The notes under the pieces were generated by a model, which saw nothing but the letters and a program-made list of their open reading frames with translations, did no database searches and was not told the origin of the DNA. This document shows positions 1-8,695 of a stretch of DNA of 64,000 nt, piece by piece (position 1 is the first letter of the stretch; each line of letters starts with the position of its first letter). The translations under genes were made by a program, and so were the position numbers. The stretch comes from Idiomarina sp. (lineage in GTDB: Bacteria; Pseudomonadota; Gammaproteobacteria; Enterobacterales; Alteromonadaceae). The DNA lies in the NCBI GenBank assembly GCA_020832105.1, contig JAFIFH010000070.1:62001-126000 (forward strand), written 5' to 3'.

Positions 1-1043
1 GGTACCCAGCCTGAATCCACATGTAGTTCAGCAACTTTACGGTAGTCGCGGTTAAAAAAAGCAATAAAGTTCTCAGCAAGGTAGCGCTTATCTTCCCGGC
101 TAAGGGTACCCACAATCCCAAAGTCGATGGCCAGATAGCGCGGGTCTAAGGGGTTACTTGGGTCGACGAAAATATTGCCTGGGTGCATATCGGCATGAAA
201 AAAACTGTCGCGAAACACCTGAGTGAAGAAAATATCGACACCGCGCTCGGCGAGGATTTTTAAATCTACCCCCATCTCGCGCAAGGTGTCCACATCACCC
301 ACTGGAACACCGGCAATGCGCTCCATCACCATCATGTTATGGCGCGTGTATTTAGTATACACCTCGGGAATATAGAGTACGTCAGAGTCGTTGAAATTAC
401 GCCGCAGCTGAATTGCATTAGCCGCTTCACGGAGTAAGTCCAGCTCATCGAGCAGGGTTTTACGATACTCTCGAATCACTTCTTTTGGCTTTAGCCGGCG
501 CCCGTCAGGCAGGTAACGTGCCGCAAGTGCAGCGACGTATTCCATCAACTCAAGGTCCGCATGGATAGTGTGGCGAATGTCCGGGCGAATCACTTTCACC
601 ACGACTTCTTTAATCTCGCCACTTTCCAGCCGAATGCTGGCGGTGTGGACCTGAGCGATAGACGCTGACGCCATTGGTTTTTGCACAAAATCCACAAACA
701 CTTGTTCGATACTGTCGATCTCAAGTGCGTCTTCAATGATTTTCTGCGCATGCTCACCCGGGAACGGTGGCACATTGTCCTGCAACATCGCCAACTGAAT
801 AATGATCTCGGGGGGCAAGAGATCACGCCGGGTGGAGAGCATCTGGCCCACTTTGACAAATACCGGCCCCAGTTCTTCAAGGGCTAAGCGCAATCGTACA
901 CCCAGCGCCTTATCTTTATGGCGGTTGCGCAACCAGAAACAGGTCCGGCGCATCGCCCGTAAATACCAGGGCTGCCATTTCCTGGGTATCATGTCGTCTA
1001 CGCCGTAGCGAAGTAAGGTGCTGATAATTCTATAAAAACGCAT
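1..1043 (-). CDS. ubiB: UbiB, atypical kinase of ubiquinone biosynthesis (C-terminus beyond window)
   Basis: Reading frame open from an ATG at 1043 to the left edge, about 347 residues of a protein that is about 545 in E. coli. It shows the family KxGQ signature ([12 protein letters not shown]), the ABC1/ADCK core, and a kinase-like catalytic stretch around [11 protein letters not shown] and the DFG motif ([10 protein letters not shown]). UbiB is a membrane-associated ATPase needed for coenzyme Q synthesis. It is the last gene of recG-ubiE-ubiJ-ubiB, starting 8 bases after the ubiJ stop. The C-terminal membrane helices are outside the window. Confidence 0.95.
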   Translation of the reverse strand, partial: MRFYRIISTLLRYGVDDMIPRKWQPWYLRAMRRTCFWLRNRHKDKALGVRLRLALEELGPVFVKVGQMLSTRRDLLPPEIIIQLAMLQDNVPPFPGEHAQKIIEDALEIDSIEQVFVDFVQKPMASASIAQVHTASIRLESGEIKEVVVKVIRPDIRHTIHADLELMEYVAALAARYLPDGRRLKPKEVIREYRKTLLDELDLLREAANAIQLRRNFNDSDVLYIPEVYTKYTRHNMMVMERIAGVPVGDVDTLREMGVDLKILAERGVDIFFTQVFRDSFFHADMHPGNIFVDPSNPLDPRYLAIDFGIVGTLSREDKRYLAENFIAFFNRDYRKVAELHVDSGWV

Positions 1044-1051
1044 GCTTCGCA

Positions 1052-1639
1052 CTACGGCTCTCCGGCTTCTAGTTGGCTGACCCGGCGCAGTAACGCCTGT
1101 AAGTCATCTTGCAACATCGCGTATTCTACCTGACCTACGGTCAGTTTCTTTTCTTCACTCAGGGTTTGACCGGCCCAGTCCCGCCAGTCAGCCAGGTTAG
1201 GCATGTGCTGGCGTAACTGATCAATCCCCTGACTTAACCAATACCCCGGCACATCACCAAGACGTTTGGCAAAGGCCTCTTCCCAATCAATATCCAGACC
1301 AAGAATCACCTGGCTGGCCTGTTGCGCAAATATTGGGTCGCCACTCAGCTCCAGTTCGCCTCGCTGTAACGCCGCGGTCACTTTGCTGGCATCGCTAAGG
1401 GTGGTTAACACACTTAAGGGAGCGCTGACGCCGCCATCCACTGCTTCAAAATCGCTGCCCATGAGCATCACACGATCTGCACAAAAGGTGATGGTGATTG
1501 GCCACGGCAACGACGGGATGCACAAGCGAAAGGTCTTCCCGCGCACGCTTTTAAGACGCGCGCTGGCGGCCGGGTCTTCAGCCAAAGCCGTGTTGAGCAC
1601 ACGCTCGACACATGCATTAAGCAGCGGCTGAGCAGGCAT
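1052..1639 (-). CDS. ubiJ: UbiJ, SCP2-domain accessory factor of ubiquinone biosynthesis
   Basis: 195 residues, the usual UbiJ length. The N-terminal half carries an SCP2-like lipid-binding fold (hydrophobic strands followed by the GELELSGDP stretch near residues 94-102), and the C-terminus is a charged helix that is probably coiled-coil. UbiJ with UbiK holds ubiquinone intermediates in a soluble complex with the hydroxylases and methylases. The ATG overlaps the ubiE stop by one base (TGATG), so translation is coupled. The position between ubiE and ubiB is the conserved gammaproteobacterial order and supports the call more than sequence alone. Confidence 0.88.
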   Translation of the reverse strand: MPAQPLLNACVERVLNTALAEDPAASARLKSVRGKTFRLCIPSLPWPITITFCADRVMLMGSDFEAVDGGVSAPLSVLTTLSDASKVTAALQRGELELSGDPIFAQQASQVILGLDIDWEEAFAKRLGDVPGYWLSQGIDQLRQHMPNLADWRDWAGQTLSEEKKLTVGQVEYAMLQDDLQALLRRVSQLEAGEP

Positions 1640-2394
1640 CAGAATTTAAAGCCCCGATGCAAGGCAACAATGCCGCCGGTCATATTCTGGTAAGTCACCT
1701 GCTCAAAGCCCGCGTCCTGCATCATGGCTTTGAGTGTGTCCTGGTCGGGATGCATACGAATTGATTCGGCAAGGTACTGATAACTTTCTTTGTCATTGGC
1801 AATCAACCCGCCCATCTGCGGCAGGATATTGAATGAATAAAAGTCATACAGCTTGTTCAGCGCGTCGTGCTCGGGTTTGGAGAACTCAAGGACCAGCAAA
1901 CGACCGCCAGGTTTGAGTACCCGCAACATCGAGCGCAGAGCTTTGTCTTTGTCGGTGACGTTACGTAAACCGAAAGCGATGGTAATGAGATCGAAATGGT
2001 CGTCCGGGAATGGCAGTTCTTCAGCGTTCGCCTGAACGTACTCCACATTGCCAACAATGCCCATATCGCGGAGCTTGTCACGCCCCACCTTGAGCATAGA
2101 ATCATTGATATCAGCCAGCACAACCTGACCTTCTTTACCGACAATACGCGAAAATTTTGCAGTGAGGTCACCGGTACCGCCAGCCAGGTCGAGCACTCGC
2201 TGCCCCTTGCGAACGGCACTGGAGTCAATGGTCTGGCGCTTCCACAATCGATGGATGCCCATACTCATAACGTCATTCATGACATCGTATTTCGCAGCTA
2301 CCGAATCAAAAACACCGGCAACAAGGCTCTTTTTCTGAGTCTTATCAACGGTTTTGTAGCCAAAGTGCGTTGTTTCCTGTGAATTGTCTTTCAT
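1639..2394 (-). CDS. ubiE: UbiE, ubiquinone/menaquinone C-methyltransferase
   Basis: 251 residues from the ATG at 2394, exactly the E. coli length; a longer frame to 2454 exists but its first 20 residues have no family counterpart. The N-terminus ([31 protein letters not shown]) is almost that of E. coli UbiE. SAM motif I is [12 protein letters not shown], and later blocks include [10 protein letters not shown]. The enzyme methylates the demethoxy-quinol ring for coenzyme Q and demethylmenaquinol for menaquinone. Sits 59 bases after the recG stop, probably cotranscribed. Confidence 0.97.
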   Translation of the reverse strand: MKDNSQETTHFGYKTVDKTQKKSLVAGVFDSVAAKYDVMNDVMSMGIHRLWKRQTIDSSAVRKGQRVLDLAGGTGDLTAKFSRIVGKEGQVVLADINDSMLKVGRDKLRDMGIVGNVEYVQANAEELPFPDDHFDLITIAFGLRNVTDKDKALRSMLRVLKPGGRLLVLEFSKPEHDALNKLYDFYSFNILPQMGGLIANDKESYQYLAESIRMHPDQDTLKAMMQDAGFEQVTYQNMTGGIVALHRGFKF

Positions 2395-2453
2395 ACTGGT
2401 TAGCCCACTGTCCTCGTGCGAGTGCCATAGTGTACCAGTTAGCGCCAAAAACA

Positions 2454-4535
2454 CTACACCTGCGCGTAACGTTCACCCTGCGGCAGCCAACGTTTCATCA
2501 GTTTTTCACTATGCTCAGGATAGTGCCTGACCATGCCGCTCGCCAGTTGCTGAATCTGCGGGATCAACGCCTGGTCACGCACCAAATCGGCGACTTTCAT
2601 TTGCGCCAACCCGGTTTGCCGCGAACCAAGTAACTCTCCTGGTCCACGCAGCTCAAGATCGCGCTCAGCAATCACAAAACCGTCACTGCTTTCACGCAGC
2701 ACTGCCAGGCGCTGGCTGGCGTTCTGACTGAGCGGCGTTTTGTATAACAACACACAATGCGATGCCGCACTACCGCGGCCAACCCGGCCCCGCAACTGAT
2801 GCAACTGGGCCAGGCCTAAGCGCTCAGGGTTTTCGATAATCATCAGGCTCGCATTTGGCACATCTACACCCACTTCAATCACCGTGGTTGCTACTAAGAG
2901 ATCCAGCTCACCTGCTTTAAACCGCTGCATTACCGCCTCTTTTTCAGCCGCTTTCATGCGCCCATGAACCAGGCCGATGCGTAAACCTGGCAACTGCTCC
3001 GCAAGCTGCGACGCGGTGTCTTCTGCGGCCTGGCACTGCAGCACGTCAGACTCTTCAATCAGTGTACAGACCCAGTACGCCTGTCGTTTTTCCTGCTGAC
3101 AAACATGCTCCACGCGGGCAATCACCTGATCGCGGCGGGTATCCGGAATCGCCACGGTGGTAATTGGCGTGCGCCCTGGCGGCAACTCATCTATTACCGA
3201 GGTCGCTAGATCCGCATAGGCGGTCATTGCCAGCGTCCGCGGGATCGGCGTTGCTGTCATCACTAACTGGTGTGGATGGACACCGTTGGCTTCACCTTTT
3301 TGGCGCAAGGCCAGCCGCTGATGCACGCCAAAACGATGCTGCTCGTCAATAATGACTAAGGCTAAGTTGTGGAAGGTCACAGCGTCCTGAAACAATGCAT
3401 GGGTGCCCACGACAAACTGAATGTTGCCATTCGCCAGCGCGCGCAGGGTCTCTTCCCGTGCCTTGCCTTTGCTTTTACCCGCCAACCAGCCCACTTCAAT
3501 ACCCAAAGCCTCGAACCACAACTTAAAGTTAAGCGCATGCTGTTCGGCCAGAATCTCAGTGGGTGCCATCAGCGCCACCTGATAACCGGCTTCAATAGCC
3601 GGTAACGCTGCCAGCGCCGCCACCAGGGTTTTACCTGAGCCTACATCGCCCTGCACCAGGCGCAGCATCGGGTAAGGCTCTGCCATGTCGGCAGCTATCT
3701 CTTTGGCGACCCGCTGCTGTGCACCGGTTGGCGTGAATGGCAGGCGCTTTAGAAATTGCCCGCTTAACTGCGTACTGGCATTAATTGCCGGTGCCTTAAC
3801 CTGTTGCGCTTGGGCCCGCGCAATCAACATACTGACGTGGTGAGCAAGAAGCTCTTCCAGCGCCAGCCGTCGCTGAGCTGGGTGCACCCCTTCAAGCAAG
3901 GCCTGTTGGTCGGCATCTGTCGGTGGGTTATGTAAGATTCGGATTGCCGCAGCCAGCGGCATTTCGTCTGCCGCCAACGCTTGTGGCAGCAACTCAGGCA
4001 CGCTGGCCTCATTTAAATAACTTAACGCCTGGTCACATAAACTGCGAATGGTTTGCTGGTAAACCCCATCGGTGGTCGGGTAAATCGGCGTCAGGGTCTC
4101 TTCAAGTTCTATCGGCCCGTCGTCGAGGGCTTTGTACTCAGGGTGAATGATTTCAGGGCCTGTGGGTCCCGGCCGGACTTCGCCATAGATATGCAGCTGA
4201 GTCCCTGTTGCCAGCGCTTTTTGCTGCGCTGCGCTGAACTGGAAAAAGCGCAGGGTGAGGTTGCCAGTGCCGTCGCTGACCCGACACAGCAGTGCGCGGC
4301 GGCGACCAAAATGAACCCGGGTATCTACCACCGACGCTACAATGGTGGCGAACTCATTGCTTCGCACGCCTGCGACAGGGGTCACCCGCGTGCGGTCCTG
4401 ATAGCGGCTCGGCAGATGAAACAGCAGGTCCAGCACGTTGTGCAAATGCAGCTTTTCCAGCTTTTGTGCCATTTTTGGCCCCACCCCTTTCAGGGTGGTC
4501 AGGGGGATCTGACTTAACGGTGACGAATCATTCAA
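2454..4535 (-). CDS. recG: RecG, ATP-dependent DNA helicase (TTG start)
   Basis: The frame is open to 4610, but a TTG at 4535 preceded by AGGGAG at 4542-4547 gives 693 residues, exactly the length of E. coli RecG, and the residues upstream have no counterpart. The wedge/OB domain is N-terminal; helicase lobe 1 carries Walker A GDVGSGKT (about 296-303) and the DEQH box (about 397-400); lobe 2 ends with the QLRGRVGRG motif and the RecG C-terminal TRG region. RecG reverses stalled replication forks and branch-migrates Holliday junctions. In many relatives it follows spoT and ridA directly; here it lies downstream of unrelated genes and next to ubiE. Confidence 0.97.
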   Translation of the reverse strand: MNDSSPLSQIPLTTLKGVGPKMAQKLEKLHLHNVLDLLFHLPSRYQDRTRVTPVAGVRSNEFATIVASVVDTRVHFGRRRALLCRVSDGTGNLTLRFFQFSAAQQKALATGTQLHIYGEVRPGPTGPEIIHPEYKALDDGPIELEETLTPIYPTTDGVYQQTIRSLCDQALSYLNEASVPELLPQALAADEMPLAAAIRILHNPPTDADQQALLEGVHPAQRRLALEELLAHHVSMLIARAQAQQVKAPAINASTQLSGQFLKRLPFTPTGAQQRVAKEIAADMAEPYPMLRLVQGDVGSGKTLVAALAALPAIEAGYQVALMAPTEILAEQHALNFKLWFEALGIEVGWLAGKSKGKAREETLRALANGNIQFVVGTHALFQDAVTFHNLALVIIDEQHRFGVHQRLALRQKGEANGVHPHQLVMTATPIPRTLAMTAYADLATSVIDELPPGRTPITTVAIPDTRRDQVIARVEHVCQQEKRQAYWVCTLIEESDVLQCQAAEDTASQLAEQLPGLRIGLVHGRMKAAEKEAVMQRFKAGELDLLVATTVIEVGVDVPNASLMIIENPERLGLAQLHQLRGRVGRGSAASHCVLLYKTPLSQNASQRLAVLRESSDGFVIAERDLELRGPGELLGSRQTGLAQMKVADLVRDQALIPQIQQLASGMVRHYPEHSEKLMKRWLPQGERYAQV

Positions 4536-4706
4536 AATAAACTCCCTGCAAAGATTCCCTGCATACGTATGCAGCCAGTATATCCTGATTAAAATCGCCA
4601 CTGCTAGCAATGCGCGGACTCTGACTCTGGCTCACCCGGTCACTCCGCCAGTTGCGGTAACCTGAGCAAAGCGATATGGTGACCACTTCTACTTAATAGG
4701 TGAAGT

Positions 4707-5234
4707 ATGCGCGGCTTATTCTATCGCCACCGTCGGTGGCAAAAACTGAACGTCCTATTACTCGTGCTTGCACTGATGCTCGCCTTCTTTTTCCACGCTG
4801 TACTTAATGCAATCGCCCAGTCGGCGTATGGGTCGGCGACGTTCGAAAGCTTGTACCCTCAACTCGAGCAAGCCATCGGTGACGGCCAGATGGCTTTGAT
4901 GTTTACCTCGGCGAATTTCTGGACCGCGCAGTTCAGCGGATTCCTCAGTGTGTTCACCCAGCCAACTCTGTGGCTAAGCTGGCTATACTTACCGCTTTCG
5001 ATTGCCACTATTTTAATCGTCCAGGCGCTGGCAGCACTGATGAACCAGCCACGCTGGCAAACCAGCACACTACTGCTGATTCTTGGCTGCATAGCGGCCT
5101 GGGCCCTACCCTTGGTGGTGGATGTTGCAGCGTCACCGCAAGCGTTGGCAATTCCAGCCCAGGTCGGTTTGTTCTTTGCCCTGGCAGCCGCCTGGATTAG
5201 TGGCAGCCGCCTACGAGGGCATCACAGCCGTTAA
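4707..5234 (+). CDS. Membrane protein of unknown function
   Basis: 175 residues from an ATG behind GGTGA at a fair distance. I do not recognise a family. A basic N-terminus (RHRRWQK) precedes a strong hydrophobic segment at about 13-36, and further membrane segments lie near 84-105, 118-137 and 146-163, so four helices with the N-terminus inside is the simplest topology. The loop at about 40-70 should be periplasmic. The stop overlaps the stop of the convergent GNAT/nitrilase gene by four bases. It is alone on its strand between minus-strand genes, so it needs its own promoter. Confidence 0.6.
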   Translation: MRGLFYRHRRWQKLNVLLLVLALMLAFFFHAVLNAIAQSAYGSATFESLYPQLEQAIGDGQMALMFTSANFWTAQFSGFLSVFTQPTLWLSWLYLPLSIATILIVQALAALMNQPRWQTSTLLLILGCIAAWALPLVVDVAASPQALAIPAQVGLFFALAAAWISGSRLRGHHSR

Positions 5235-6760
5235 AAGTTAAATTTACGACTCACGTCGTACAAATCGGTGCGCCGATCTTTCAGGTTGGTCACCGACCCT
5301 TCGTTATGCAAATACTTTAGCTCATCCAGATTTAGATCTGAAAACATCAGCATTTCGGTATTTGGGGTGGTTTCTGACATCACCGCATCATGCGGGAACG
5401 CAAAGTCTGAAGGTGAGAATACGCTTGACTGCGAATACTGCACATCGAGGCTTTCAACCTGTGGCAAGTTACCTACCGAGCCACAGATGACCACATAACA
5501 TTCATTCTCCACCGCCCGCGCCTGAGCACAATGGCGCACCCGCAAATAAGCGTTGCGGGTGTCAGTCCAGAACGGTACAAACAGGATCTCCAGCCCTTCT
5601 TCGGCCATCAGGCGACCCAGCTCCGGGAACTCCACGTCGTAACAAATCATGATGCCGACACGGCCAGCATCGGTCTGGAACACCGCGACCTTGTCACCCC
5701 CTTCAATCACCCAGTCGCTTTTCTCATGCGGGGTAATGTGCAGTTTGCGCTGCTCTTCCACCGAGCCGTCGCGACGACACAGGTACGATACGTTATACAG
5801 AGAGTCGCCTTCCTGCAGTGGCATTGAGCCGGTAATGATATTGATGTTGTAGCTCACCGCCATTTGCGACATTTCTTTCTTGAAACGCTCGGTGTAACCA
5901 GCAAGAAACCGGATCGCGTCCATTTGCTGGCTCTGGTCGGTCAGGCCCATTAATGGCGCATTGAAGAACTCTGGGAACAGCGCGAAATCACTCTTGTAGC
6001 TGGATAGCGCATCAACAAAGTACTCCACCTGCTTGAGCATTTGCTCCACTGACTCTACCTCACGCATCTGCCACTGGACTGCGCCAACGCGGACATTGCG
6101 CGAGCGCGAGGTCATAAAGCTGTCTGACGCCTCGTAAAGGAAATTATTCCACTCAAGCAGGGTCGCATACCCTTTGGATTTTTTATCCTCTGGTAAATAC
6201 TTACCCAGCAGCCGCTTAACGCTAAAGTCATTGGCCAGCTGGAACGTTAATATCGGATCATAGATTTCCCGGCGGTGCACCTTCTCAAGATACTGACTCG
6301 CAGTCAGTTCTTTCGCGTATTTGTGATAGTTCACAATCCGACCGCCAGCGAGTATCGCTTTCAGGTTATGCTGCATGCACAATTCTTTGCGTGCGTCGTA
6401 CAAACGCCGACCCAGGCGGTAGCCTCGGTAATCCGGATGGATCAACACGTCAAGCCCGTAAAGCGCGTCCCCCTCCTTTTCATTGAGGATAGTTTCTTTT
6501 TTACCCAGCAGATCATCATAACGGTGTGGGTTGGAAAAGCGGTCGTAAGTGACCTTCACCGTCAGCGCAACACCCACAATCTTACCGCCGTCTTCAAGGC
6601 ATATCTGACCGTCTGGAAACTCGTTAATGAGCTTACGAATGGTGTGCTCTTCCCAAGCACCACCGATGTCATCATAGACCGAGTCCATTAATTCTTTCAG
6701 CTGCGGATAATCATCATCGCGCATATTGCGCATCTGCAGGTGCAGTTCTTCCGGGCTCAT
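5231..6760 (-). CDS. Fused GNAT acetyltransferase / carbon-nitrogen hydrolase (nitrilase family)
   Basis: 509 residues with ATG at 6760 and AGGAG just upstream. Residues about 8-200 form a GNAT N-acetyltransferase; the acetyl-CoA loop is near YRGYRLGRRLYDAR (111-124). Residues about 223-505 are a nitrilase-superfamily amidohydrolase with the full Glu-Lys-Cys triad: E264 (FPEFF), K339 (QRKLHI) and C373 (MICYDVEFPE). The substrate is not visible; an amide or acyl-amine metabolite is likely, because one domain makes and the other cleaves an amide bond. The gene has no obvious operon partner and is divergent from the NhaC-family transporter. Confidence 0.9.
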   Translation of the reverse strand: MSPEELHLQMRNMRDDDYPQLKELMDSVYDDIGGAWEEHTIRKLINEFPDGQICLEDGGKIVGVALTVKVTYDRFSNPHRYDDLLGKKETILNEKEGDALYGLDVLIHPDYRGYRLGRRLYDARKELCMQHNLKAILAGGRIVNYHKYAKELTASQYLEKVHRREIYDPILTFQLANDFSVKRLLGKYLPEDKKSKGYATLLEWNNFLYEASDSFMTSRSRNVRVGAVQWQMREVESVEQMLKQVEYFVDALSSYKSDFALFPEFFNAPLMGLTDQSQQMDAIRFLAGYTERFKKEMSQMAVSYNINIITGSMPLQEGDSLYNVSYLCRRDGSVEEQRKLHITPHEKSDWVIEGGDKVAVFQTDAGRVGIMICYDVEFPELGRLMAEEGLEILFVPFWTDTRNAYLRVRHCAQARAVENECYVVICGSVGNLPQVESLDVQYSQSSVFSPSDFAFPHDAVMSETTPNTEMLMFSDLNLDELKYLHNEGSVTNLKDRRTDLYDVSRKFNF

Positions 6761-6881
6761 GCATACTCCTTAATTGCTATCACCTAAATGCGGCGACTTG
6801 CGGGTAAATGTGTTTCGCTGATTTGCACTAGTGTACTACCAATTTAAAAATTTGGGTTGCTTCTGCTTTACAAATGATCTT

Positions 6882-6905
6882 AAACTTCTGGACGTCTAAA
6901 CATCT
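6882..6905 (+). promoter_or_regulatory. Triple MetJ box (methionine repressor operator) before the NhaC-family transporter
   Basis: Three contiguous 8-base units, 6882-6889, 6890-6897 and 6898-6905, match the met-box consensus AGACGTCT at 6, 7 and 6 of 8 positions; the central unit is GGACGTCT. MetJ binds tandem met boxes cooperatively with S-adenosylmethionine as corepressor. The array ends 15 bases before the ATG at 6921, a repressing position. The match is by eye. Confidence 0.7.
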
Positions 6906-6920
6906 GAATAGGGTCATTTT

Positions 6921-8282
6921 ATGTCTGAACTGAGGTCCGACTCGCACTTGGGACCACGCGCCAATGCGCTTGCCTTGCTGCCTCTCGCTGTCTTTCTCGC
7001 ACTGTTTCTGGGAACCGGAATTTACTACCACCAGCAAGGGGTCGATATGGCCTTTTATCAGCTGGCTGCTCCCGTTGCTATCCTGCCAGCCATTATTCTT
7101 GCGGTTATCCTTAGCAAGCAGGCACTAAATGATCGTATCACGACCTTCATCGAAGGCGTCGGTCACAACAACATTATCACCATGTGCATGATTTACCTGC
7201 TCGCGGGGGCTTTCTCAACGGTTGCTGCAGCAACGGGTGGGGTCGATGCTGTGGTCGCACTGGGCCTGGGCGTAGTACCGCCAGCCTTTATTTTGCCCGG
7301 CTTGTTCATTATCGCCGCAGTGGTGTCCACTGCCATGGGGACCTCAATGGGAACCCTCGCGGCCCTTGCTCCGGTGGCGATTGGTTTATCTCAAGCGGCT
7401 GGGATCAATCCCGCATTGATGGCTGGTGTGCTGGTCAGTGGCGCCATGTTTGGTGACAACCTGTCGTTTATTTCCGATACCACCATCGCCGCCACTCGCA
7501 CCCAGGGTTGTGCCATGCGGGACAAGTTTAAAGCCAATCTGCGCATTGCGGTGCCGGCCGCAGTGCTCACTATTATCTGGTTGGCCTTTGTGGACGTCGA
7601 TTCGGTGCCACTGGAAGCGCCCGATGCTCAACTATGGCTAGCGATTCCCTACTTTGCCATTATCGGCCTGGCGGTTGCCGGTCTTAATGTGTTTATCGTG
7701 CTTACCCTGGGCATCATCATGGCCGCAATTTTCGGCATGGTGGCAATAGATTATCAGCTGGTGACCTTAAGTCAGGACATCTACGCTGGCTTTGAAAGCA
7801 TGCAGGAAATCTTTTTGTTGTCGCTGCTTATCGGTGGTTTGTCTGCGCTGATTCGGCAGCAGGGTGGCCTCGCTTTTCTAGCGAAAGCAGTAGTATCGGT
7901 TACCAGCCGCCTCAGCAAGAAGCCGTCAAAAGCAGCAGGCTATGGTATTGCCGGGTTGACCGCGCTGACCAACCTTGCGGTGGCGAACAATACGGTGACC
8001 ATATTGCTGTCTGGTGAAGTCAGTAAAAAGCTTGCAGAAGAAGGCGGGCTGGCGCCAAAACAGAGCGCTAGCTTTCTCGATATATTTGCCTGTGTGGTGC
8101 AAGGGGTGCTGCCCTATGGTGCCCAGGCATTACTGCTAGGTGCCAGTTTCGGTATCTCGCCATTGGCGGTCAGTATGAATACCTTCTATTGCTTTATCCT
8201 GGCGGGTGTTGCCCTTGCATACATCACTTTCTTCAAACCCATCATGCGTGAGCCCGTTGCCGAGCCCATCGCAGAAGTTTGA
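6921..8282 (+). CDS. metT: NhaC-superfamily antiporter, candidate methionine transporter MetT
   Basis: 453 residues, ATG behind AGGG. About 11 hydrophobic segments and the NhaC-family signature region GDNLSFISDTTIAAT (about 174-188) show a sodium-coupled carrier of the inner membrane. Automated annotation would stop at Na+/H+ antiporter NhaC. The three tandem MetJ boxes ending 15 bases upstream point instead to MetT, the NhaC-superfamily methionine transporter predicted in Shewanella and Vibrio from MetJ and SAM-riboswitch regulation. The substrate is therefore an inference from regulation; the fold is certain. It faces ridA, which ends 18 bases away on the other strand. Confidence 0.8.
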   Translation: MSELRSDSHLGPRANALALLPLAVFLALFLGTGIYYHQQGVDMAFYQLAAPVAILPAIILAVILSKQALNDRITTFIEGVGHNNIITMCMIYLLAGAFSTVAAATGGVDAVVALGLGVVPPAFILPGLFIIAAVVSTAMGTSMGTLAALAPVAIGLSQAAGINPALMAGVLVSGAMFGDNLSFISDTTIAATRTQGCAMRDKFKANLRIAVPAAVLTIIWLAFVDVDSVPLEAPDAQLWLAIPYFAIIGLAVAGLNVFIVLTLGIIMAAIFGMVAIDYQLVTLSQDIYAGFESMQEIFLLSLLIGGLSALIRQQGGLAFLAKAVVSVTSRLSKKPSKAAGYGIAGLTALTNLAVANNTVTILLSGEVSKKLAEEGGLAPKQSASFLDIFACVVQGVLPYGAQALLLGASFGISPLAVSMNTFYCFILAGVALAYITFFKPIMREPVAEPIAEV

Positions 8283-8299
8283 TGAAATCACGCAGTAAG

Positions 8300-8692
8300 T
8301 TAATTGGTCGACGGCAGTTCCATAATGCCGTCGATTTCAATCAGCGCACCTTTTGGTAACGCACGCACGCCGAGAGCGGCTCTGGCTGGATAAGGTTCGC
8401 TGAAAAATTCCGCCATCACCTCGTTCACCACACTGAACTGGCCAAGGTCTGGTAAGTAAACTTGCACCTTGACCATGTCCTGCAGCTCGCCACCAGCGGC
8501 CTGGCATACGGCAGTTAAGTTTTTAAATACCTGCACCGCCTGCTCGCGAAAATCGTCGCTGACCATTTCCATAGTTTCGGGTACCAGCGGAATTTGCCCC
8601 GAAAGATAAACAGTAGTACCGATTTTAACAGCCTGAGAATAGGTACCAATTGCCGCCGGCGCTTTGTCCGTGGCTACAATAACTTTTGACAT
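8300..8692 (-). CDS. ridA: RidA, enamine/imine deaminase
   Basis: 130 residues, the standard RidA (YjgF/YER057c/UK114) length. Family signatures are YLSGQIPLVP near residues 29-38 and the C-terminal YPARAALGVRALPKGALIEI, containing the active-site arginine. RidA hydrolyses reactive 2-aminoacrylate released by PLP enzymes such as threonine dehydratase. It begins 3 bases after the spoT stop, so it is cotranscribed with spoT, as in many gammaproteobacteria. Confidence 0.95.
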   Translation of the reverse strand: MSKVIVATDKAPAAIGTYSQAVKIGTTVYLSGQIPLVPETMEMVSDDFREQAVQVFKNLTAVCQAAGGELQDMVKVQVYLPDLGQFSVVNEVMAEFFSEPYPARAALGVRALPKGALIEIDGIMELPSTN

Positions 8693-8695
8693 GAT

